Source: Chitinophagaceae bacterium (lineage in GTDB: Bacteria > Bacteroidota > Bacteroidia > Chitinophagales > Chitinophagaceae). From it: DNA of 64,000 bases. The stretch spans positions 248,001-312,000 of the forward strand of contig JAMLHL010000002.1 in assembly GCA_023957125.1 (NCBI GenBank). Reading direction: 5' to 3'. Positions 59,146 to 64,000 of the stretch are shown here, piece by piece. A model generated the notes under the pieces. The model did not search any database and was not told the origin of the DNA. It saw only the letters and a list, made by a program, of their open reading frames with translations. Every line of letters starts with the position of its first letter. Positions within the stretch are counted from its first letter, which is position 1. Both the position numbers and the translations under genes were made by a program.

Positions 59146-60204
59146 ATGCAAAAAAAAGCAGACTGTGTTACCATCCTCGGCATTGAATCTTCTTGTGACG
59201 AAACTTCAGCCAGCGTTTGCGTGAACGGGCAGATACGCTCCAATCTTATCGCAACGCAGAAAATACACGAGCAATACGGAGGCGTGGTACCCGAACTGGC
59301 CTCCAGGGCGCACATGCAGCACATTGTGCCGGTGGTGGACGGCGCCTTACAAAAAGCCGGTTGTACGCTCAACGATCTGAACGCCATCGCGTTTACCCGG
59401 GCGCCGGGGCTCATCGGCTCCCTGCTGGTAGGCGCACAGTTCGCTAAATCAATGGCATTGTCGTTGGATGTTCCTTTAATTGCCGTACATCATATGCAGG
59501 CGCATGTGTTGGCCAACCTGATTGACGACCCGCGGCCCAATTTTCCTTTCTTATGCCTGACGGTGAGCGGCGGGCACACCCAGATCGTTTTGTGCGAGGC
59601 TCCGTTGCAGATGAAGGTTATCGGCGAAACCATTGACGATGCGGCAGGAGAAGCCTTTGACAAATGCGCTAAACTGCTGGGGCTTCCATATCCCGGCGGG
59701 CCCTTAATAGATAAATACGCAAAAGACGGAGACCCGGAACGATTCTCTTTCCCTGAACCCAGGATAGAAGGGCTTGATTTCAGCTTTAGCGGGGTTAAAA
59801 CGGCAATCCTATATTTTTTACAAAATGCAGGCAAAAGCTATGTTTTCAAAGAAAACGCTATAGCCACCGAAGAAGAAAAACAAACCTTCATTCAAAATAA
59901 CCTCGCGGATATCTGCGCCTCCGTGCAACACCGCATTGTTACCATTTTGCTGAACAAGCTGAAAAAAGCCACCCTCCAAACCGGCATTAAAAACGTATGC
60001 CTTGCAGGCGGTGTTTCGGCCAACAGCGGTTTACGTACCGCATTCAGGGAAGCCGGTGAAAAATACAAATGGAATACTTTCATTCCTGCTTTTGAATACT
60101 GCACCGATAACGCTGCAATGATCGCTATAACTGCCTATTACAAATATTTCGAAAATGACTTCTCGCCCTTATCCGTGACCGCCGCCGCAAGAGCCGAATG
60201 GTGA
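59146..60204 (+). CDS. tsaD: tRNA N6-adenosine threonylcarbamoyltransferase
   Basis: 352 residues from ATG 59146 (a TTG two codons upstream is possible). TsaD, with TsaB and TsaE, transfers the threonylcarbamoyl group to A37 of tRNAs that read ANN codons. Motifs: ILGIESSCDETSASV at the start, metal-binding histidines in HHMQAHVLA, LCLTVSGGHTQIVLCEA, GEAFDKCAKLLGLPYPGGP and the C-terminal CTDNAAMIA. It converges on der. TsaB and TsaE are not in the window. Confidence 0.97.
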   Translation: MQKKADCVTILGIESSCDETSASVCVNGQIRSNLIATQKIHEQYGGVVPELASRAHMQHIVPVVDGALQKAGCTLNDLNAIAFTRAPGLIGSLLVGAQFAKSMALSLDVPLIAVHHMQAHVLANLIDDPRPNFPFLCLTVSGGHTQIVLCEAPLQMKVIGETIDDAAGEAFDKCAKLLGLPYPGGPLIDKYAKDGDPERFSFPEPRIEGLDFSFSGVKTAILYFLQNAGKSYVFKENAIATEEEKQTFIQNNLADICASVQHRIVTILLNKLKKATLQTGIKNVCLAGGVSANSGLRTAFREAGEKYKWNTFIPAFEYCTDNAAMIAITAYYKYFENDFSPLSVTAAARAEW

Positions 60205-60226
60205 CAACCCTTTCTAATCCGGTGGA

Positions 60227-61540
60227 TCATTTTTTTCTAAAAAACAAACGCAGGGGAACGCCTGTAAAATTAAAGTTAGCTCTTAACTGGTTTTCAAGAT
60301 AATTTCTATAGGGTTGTTTTATCCGGTCGGGAAAATTGCAGAAAAAAGCAAAGCTGGGGACCGCAGTAGGCAATTGCGTAACATATTTAATTTTTACCTG
60401 GTTGCCACGTACTACCGGAGCTTTGTAAGCCGCCACCGCTTTTAATATCACTTCATTGAGCTTGGAAGTAGGTACCTTCCGGTTACGGTTTTCATACACC
60501 TGCAATGCCGTTTCTACCACCTTGAATATGCGCAGCTTGTCCAACGCGGAAATGAACAGCACGGGGATATCCGTGAAGGGCGCCAGGCGGTTCTTTATCT
60601 CATTTTCATAATTTTTCGCCGTATGGGTATCTTTTTCCATCAGGTCCCATTTATTCACCAGCATTACAATTCCCTTTCCTTTACGGGCTGCAAGGGAAAA
60701 TATGTTAATATCCTGTGCGGTAATACCTTTGACGGCATCCAGCATTAATAAACAAACATCCGCTTCATCCATTGCCTTAATGGCGCGGATCACGGCATAA
60801 AACTCAAGCGCCTTGTCCACCTTGTCCTTTCGCCTGATGCCTGCTGTATCTATCAGGATAAATTCTTTTTGGAACAGGTTGTAATGCGTATGGATCGTAT
60901 CCCGGGTGGTTCCCGCAACATTACTCACAATGGTGCGCTCCTCTCCTATGAGCGCGTTCAATAAGGAGGACTTACCCACATTCGGCTGTCCGATGATAGC
61001 AAATTTGGGAAGACTGCTTTTTTCAAGTTCCGATACAGCTTCCGTTTCAGGTATCAATGCTGTTAGGTCGTCCAGCAACTCCCCGGTTCCGCTGCCGCTG
61101 ATGCTGGAAAGAAAATGGATCCGGTCAAAGCCCATGCTGTAAAATTCGGTGGCATCCAACATCCGCTCGGGATTATCCACCTTGTTCACCACCAGGAAAA
61201 CGGGTTTCTCAGACTGGCGCAGCAGATCGGCCATGGCTTCATCCAAAACAGTAATACCGGTAGCCGCATCGCACATGAAAATAACGGCATTGGCTTCTTT
61301 AATAGCAATAGCCACCTGCTTGCGTATTTCTACTTCAAAAACATCGTCGCTGTCGGGCACGAAACCACCGGTATCAATAATATTAAAACTCTTGCCGTTC
61401 CACTCGGCTACACCATACTGCCGATCACGGGTAACGCCGCTTATATTGTCCACAATCGCTTTTCGTTGTTCAAGCATGCGGTTAAAAAAAGTGCTCTTAC
61501 CTACATTGGGTCGTCCGGTTATTGCTACTGTAAAACTCAT
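60227..61540 (-). CDS. der: ribosome-assembly GTPase Der (EngA)
   Basis: 437 residues with two GTP-binding domains in tandem, unique to Der: the first has GRPNVGKSTFFN, DTGGF and NKVD, the second GQPNVGKSSLLN, DTAGIRRK and NKWD, followed by a C-terminal KH-like domain (VKIKYVTQLPTAVPSFAFFCNFPDRI). Der acts in maturation of the 50S ribosomal subunit. The downstream gene tsaD converges; era lies upstream on the same strand behind a 301-base repeat block. Confidence 0.97.
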   Translation of the reverse strand: MSFTVAITGRPNVGKSTFFNRMLEQRKAIVDNISGVTRDRQYGVAEWNGKSFNIIDTGGFVPDSDDVFEVEIRKQVAIAIKEANAVIFMCDAATGITVLDEAMADLLRQSEKPVFLVVNKVDNPERMLDATEFYSMGFDRIHFLSSISGSGTGELLDDLTALIPETEAVSELEKSSLPKFAIIGQPNVGKSSLLNALIGEERTIVSNVAGTTRDTIHTHYNLFQKEFILIDTAGIRRKDKVDKALEFYAVIRAIKAMDEADVCLLMLDAVKGITAQDINIFSLAARKGKGIVMLVNKWDLMEKDTHTAKNYENEIKNRLAPFTDIPVLFISALDKLRIFKVVETALQVYENRNRKVPTSKLNEVILKAVAAYKAPVVRGNQVKIKYVTQLPTAVPSFAFFCNFPDRIKQPYRNYLENQLRANFNFTGVPLRLFFRKK

Positions 61541-61841
61541 AAAAAATCTTAGGTTTCAGGTTACAGGTCTCAGGTCTCAGGTTGCAGGTACGAGGTAGCC
61601 GATACCTGAGACCTAACTCCTCATACCCCACGGCTCAAAGCTGAAAACTCACGGCTGATGGCTGTCTCACCTGATACCTCATCAACTCCTTTGCGCCTTT
61701 GCGTCTCTGCGTGAAATTATTCTTACCGAGAGGCTTGAGGTCTTGGGTTGCAGGTCTCAGGTTTCAGGTTACAGGTTTCAGGTATGATTGCAGGGAAGCC
61801 TCCCCTAAAACCTGAACCCTGCAACTTGCGACCCGCCATCC
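61541..61841. repeat. repeat block of CAGGTCTCAGGTT units between era and der
   Basis: No gene here. Many copies of units like CAGGTCTCAGGTTGCAGGT run in both orientations (61550-61610, 61740-61785, 61805-61835). In the middle lies TTTGCGCCTTTGCGTCTCTG (61689-61708 and on to 61715), a unit whose relatives are common in intergenic DNA of Bacteroidota and cyanobacteria. The pieces form imperfect inverted repeats (CAGGTCTCAGG with CCTGAGACCT). Confidence 0.75.
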
Positions 61842-62708
61842 TTAATATCCATATTCCTTCAAATGCGTTTCGTTATCTCTCCATTTGGGCCTCACTTTCA
61901 CAAATAATTCCAGGAACACTTTGCTGTCCAGGAATTGCTCTATCTCTTCCCTTGCCATTATCCCGATCTGCCGGATCATTTTCCCCTTTTCACCTATAAT
62001 AATCGCCTTCTGTGATTCCCGGTGCACAATGATCTCCGCCGTTATTTTTATTAAGGTGGTTTTTTCCTTAAATTCTCTCACAACCACGGTGGTATGGTAA
62101 GGGATCTCTTCATGAAAGAGCTCAAATATTTTTTCACGAATAATTTCTCCTACAAAAAAACGGGTGGGTAAATCGGTCAGGTCATCATTATCATAGAACG
62201 GCTCTCCTTCCGGCAACAATTCAAGGATGGTTTCAAGCAAAAGTGAAGTGTTTACCTTTTTGAGCGCCGAAATTGCAATAATTTTTTTACAATACGGCTT
62301 TGAATTAAAATAATCCTCTGCCTGTTTTATCCTGTCTGCCGAAGCCGCATCCATCTTATTCAACACCACTATAGCGGGAACCTTTAGTGTAAGGTTTTCG
62401 AAAATGGCGTTCGCTTCTTCCTGGTTTTCATTGATATCTACCAGCAACAGCGCTAAGTCGGCGTCTTCAAGACTATTCTTCACCGATTGCATCATTTTCT
62501 CGTGCAATTTGTAGCGGGGTTCAATAATGCCCGGCGTATCTGAAAAAATGATCTGGTAGTTTTCGGCATTCAGAAAGCCCTTAATACGATGCCGTGTGGT
62601 TTGCACCTTCGGGGAAACAATCGCCAGCTTCTCCCCGATAAGCGCATTGAGCAGGGTACTTTTACCCGCATTGGGTTTACCGAAGATATTAACGAATCCA
62701 ACTTTCAT
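61842..62708 (-). CDS. era: ribosome-assembly GTPase Era
   Basis: 288 residues. The GTPase domain has GKPNAGKSTLLN (P-loop), DTPG and NKMD. The C-terminal KH domain is shown by VHRESQKAIIIGEKGKMIRQIG, which binds the 3' end of 16S rRNA. Era checks 30S subunit assembly. Promoter box TACCTTTG lies 20 bases upstream (62729-62736, minus strand), back to back with the promoter of the initiator tRNA. der follows on the same strand after the repeat block. Confidence 0.96.
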   Translation of the reverse strand: MKVGFVNIFGKPNAGKSTLLNALIGEKLAIVSPKVQTTRHRIKGFLNAENYQIIFSDTPGIIEPRYKLHEKMMQSVKNSLEDADLALLLVDINENQEEANAIFENLTLKVPAIVVLNKMDAASADRIKQAEDYFNSKPYCKKIIAISALKKVNTSLLLETILELLPEGEPFYDNDDLTDLPTRFFVGEIIREKIFELFHEEIPYHTTVVVREFKEKTTLIKITAEIIVHRESQKAIIIGEKGKMIRQIGIMAREEIEQFLDSKVFLELFVKVRPKWRDNETHLKEYGY

Positions 62709-62728
62709 TTACAATCCAACAATTGCTG

Positions 62729-62736
62729 CAAAGGTA
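62729..62736 (-). promoter_or_regulatory. -7 box of era promoter (TACCTTTG)
   Basis: The minus strand reads TACCTTTG, an exact TAnnTTTG match 20 bases before the era ATG. No TTTG at 20 bases upstream. Confidence 0.5.
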
Positions 62737-62752
62737 ACAGAAACAAAAATTG

Positions 62753-62784
62753 TTTGGAGGGTTAAAAATATACCAGTAACTTTG
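62753..62784 (+). promoter_or_regulatory. initiator tRNA promoter TTTG-N20-TAACTTTG
   Basis: -33 TTTG (62753-62756), 20-base spacer, -7 TAACTTTG (62777-62784): a perfect match to the Bacteroidota promoter consensus with the same spacer as the lipA promoter. It drives the tRNA at 62868 after a leader of about 75 bases. Confidence 0.75.
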
Positions 62785-62867
62785 CACCTCCTTTAGAGAA
62801 ACAAACTATTCCGTATAGTTGTTGATCGGGAGAACAGGATTTACTGAAAGATTAAACTAATTTATAT

Positions 62868-62939
<72 letters not shown>

Positions 62940-62946
62940 CAAACAA

Positions 62947-62975
62947 AACGTCACTTTAACCGGTGGCGTTTTTTT
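62947..62975 (+). terminator. intrinsic terminator of the initiator tRNA
   Basis: An 8-bp stem AACGTCAC/GTGGCGTT (one T-G wobble) with an 8-base loop, ending in seven T residues (62969-62975). It lies seven bases after the tRNA end. Confidence 0.8.
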
Positions 62976-63095
62976 ATGCCTTTTTGTGGTTTGCCGTTTT
63001 GCAAGTATTTTCGCACCTCAAACCAGATGTGTAAAACCGGGGGAAGGATCCGGTGCTCGTCTGTATCCATTCTTTACTAAACACATAATTCTGTC

Positions 63096-64000
63096 ATGGC
63101 ATACGATGTACTTGTTTTGGGTAGTGGTCCGGGTGGTTATCCGGCAGCTATCAGGGCTTCACAATTAGGATTTAAAGTAGCTATTATCGAAAAAGAGAGC
63201 CTGGGAGGTATATGTCTTAACTGGGGTTGTATTCCCACAAAAGCGCTGTTAAAAAGCGCCCAGGTATATGAATCCATGAAGCACAGCAAAGATTATGGAT
63301 TGGAAGCGGGTGATGTGAAAGCCAATTTTGAAGCCATTATCAAACGCAGCCGCGGAGTAGCCGATAAGATGAGCAAAGGCGTTCAGTTTTTGATGAGGAA
63401 GAACAAGATTGACGTGATCATGGGGCATGGAAAGCTGAAAGGAAAAGGCCAGATAGAAGTTACCGGCGCTGACGGAAAAACGCAACTGGTGGAAGGCAAA
63501 TACATTGTGATAGCCACCGGCGCCCGTTCCCGCCAACTGCCGAGTTTGCCTATAGACGGGAAGAAAATTATAGGGTACCGGGAAGCATTGGCCTTAACCG
63601 TTCAGCCAAAGAGTATGATCGTAGTGGGCAGTGGCGCTATCGGGGTCGAATTTGCAGAGTTTTACAATACCATCGGTACCAAAATAACCATTGTGGAATT
63701 TTTACCGAGGATCGTACCCGTAGAAGATGAAGAAGTGTCAAAAGAACTGGAAAAACAATTTAAAAAACAGGGTATAACCATATACACGAACAGCGAAGTG
63801 GTAAGCGCCGATACGAATGGCGACGGTGTAAAGGCAAAAGTTAAGACCGGCGGAGGAGAGATCACGCTCGAAGCCGATATCATTTTAAGCGCCGCAGGCA
63901 TTGTAGCCAATCTCGAAAATATAGGACTTGAGTCCCTGGGCATAAAAACGGAACGGGGAAAAATTTTAGTGGATAAATACCAGCAAACCAATGTGCCGGG
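63096..64000 (+). CDS. lpdA: dihydrolipoyl dehydrogenase (N-terminal part)
   Basis: About 301 residues are visible before the window end; the full protein would have about 465. The FAD-binding VLVLGSGPGGYPAAIRASQ opens the protein; the redox-active disulfide is in GGICLNWGCIPTKALL, and the NAD-binding domain has IVVGSGAIGVEFAEFY. It reoxidises dihydrolipoamide of the pyruvate (and 2-oxoglutarate) dehydrogenase complexes, serving the same complex as pdhA and lipA in this window. The start is ATG 63096, about 120 bases after the tRNA terminator. Confidence 0.96.
   Translation, partial: MAYDVLVLGSGPGGYPAAIRASQLGFKVAIIEKESLGGICLNWGCIPTKALLKSAQVYESMKHSKDYGLEAGDVKANFEAIIKRSRGVADKMSKGVQFLMRKNKIDVIMGHGKLKGKGQIEVTGADGKTQLVEGKYIVIATGARSRQLPSLPIDGKKIIGYREALALTVQPKSMIVVGSGAIGVEFAEFYNTIGTKITIVEFLPRIVPVEDEEVSKELEKQFKKQGITIYTNSEVVSADTNGDGVKAKVKTGGGEITLEADIILSAAGIVANLENIGLESLGIKTERGKILVDKYQQTNVP

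Noticed and set aside
61541-61841. Small protein genes in the era-der gap
   Set aside because: Frames translate the CAGGTCTCAGG repeats only.
63249-63536. Minus-strand frame opposite lpd
   Set aside because: Shadow of the dihydrolipoyl dehydrogenase frame, which carries unmistakable FAD and redox motifs.

Overview
The window is a chromosomal segment of a Bacteroidota bacterium, most likely in the Chitinophagaceae or a near relative. The evidence is a SusC/SusD pair, Bacteroidota-type protein families (DUF4270, DUF4294, DUF2851, DUF2520), promoters of the TAnnTTTG type (-7 box) instead of sigma70 boxes, almost no Shine-Dalgarno sequences, and several GTG/TTG starts. Assignments come from reading the translations and motifs; no database search was possible.

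Layout. 1-3.0 kb: tail of an SMP-30-like lactonase, ruvX, a CPBP membrane protease and a SpoU methyltransferase. 3.3-3.8 kb: an orphan exported protein. 3.9-7.5 kb: a five-gene minus-strand operon panC-panD-flippase-like-rfaE2-panB (pantothenate plus one LPS-heptose enzyme). 7.6-12.7 kb: plus-strand GT5-like protein, DUF4270 lipoprotein, metK, Nudix hydrolase, rlmB. 12.7-13.56 kb: a gene-free block full of short dispersed repeats. 13.6-15.2 kb: membrane protein and ureohydrolase. 15.4-20.5 kb: ccmE-ccmF cytochrome c maturation pair, DUF4294 protein, purB. 20.5-23.2 kb: EVE protein, ribH, TPR membrane protein, pdhA. 23.4-25.6 kb: DUF485 plus acetate-type Na+ symporter. 25.6-32.8 kb: dodecin, recF, a repeat-rich gap with a decayed copy of the cysM tail, cysE-cysM, lipA, a barrel-like protein, DUF2851.

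32.9-52.2 kb is an accessory catabolic island. On the minus strand are susC-susD with two tandem parallel-beta-helix proteins, a class I aldolase, a cytosolic neutral-ceramidase-like hydrolase, a class III aminotransferase, a PfkB kinase, an L-fucose/L-arabinose-isomerase-like protein and an MFS sugar porter. A divergent AraC regulator faces the porter across three spaced direct repeats. A sulfatase and a third copy of the beta-helix protein lie beyond the regulator. Together these look like capture and trimming of a (probably sulfated) glycan at the surface, uptake of a product, amide cleavage and amine removal, isomerisation, phosphorylation and aldol cleavage. The substrate is unknown; this is the best candidate here for an undescribed system.

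52.3-64 kb returns to housekeeping genes: maf, a UbiA prenyltransferase, a DUF2520 protein, topA, an ABC permease, a small membrane protein, tsaD, der, era, an initiator tRNA with a readable promoter and terminator, and the start of lpd (cut by the window end). pdhA, lipA and lpd are three separate pieces of pyruvate dehydrogenase function in one window.

Between genes there are at least five families of short dispersed repeats. Three of them run into the 3' ends of neighbouring genes and supply the stop codons.
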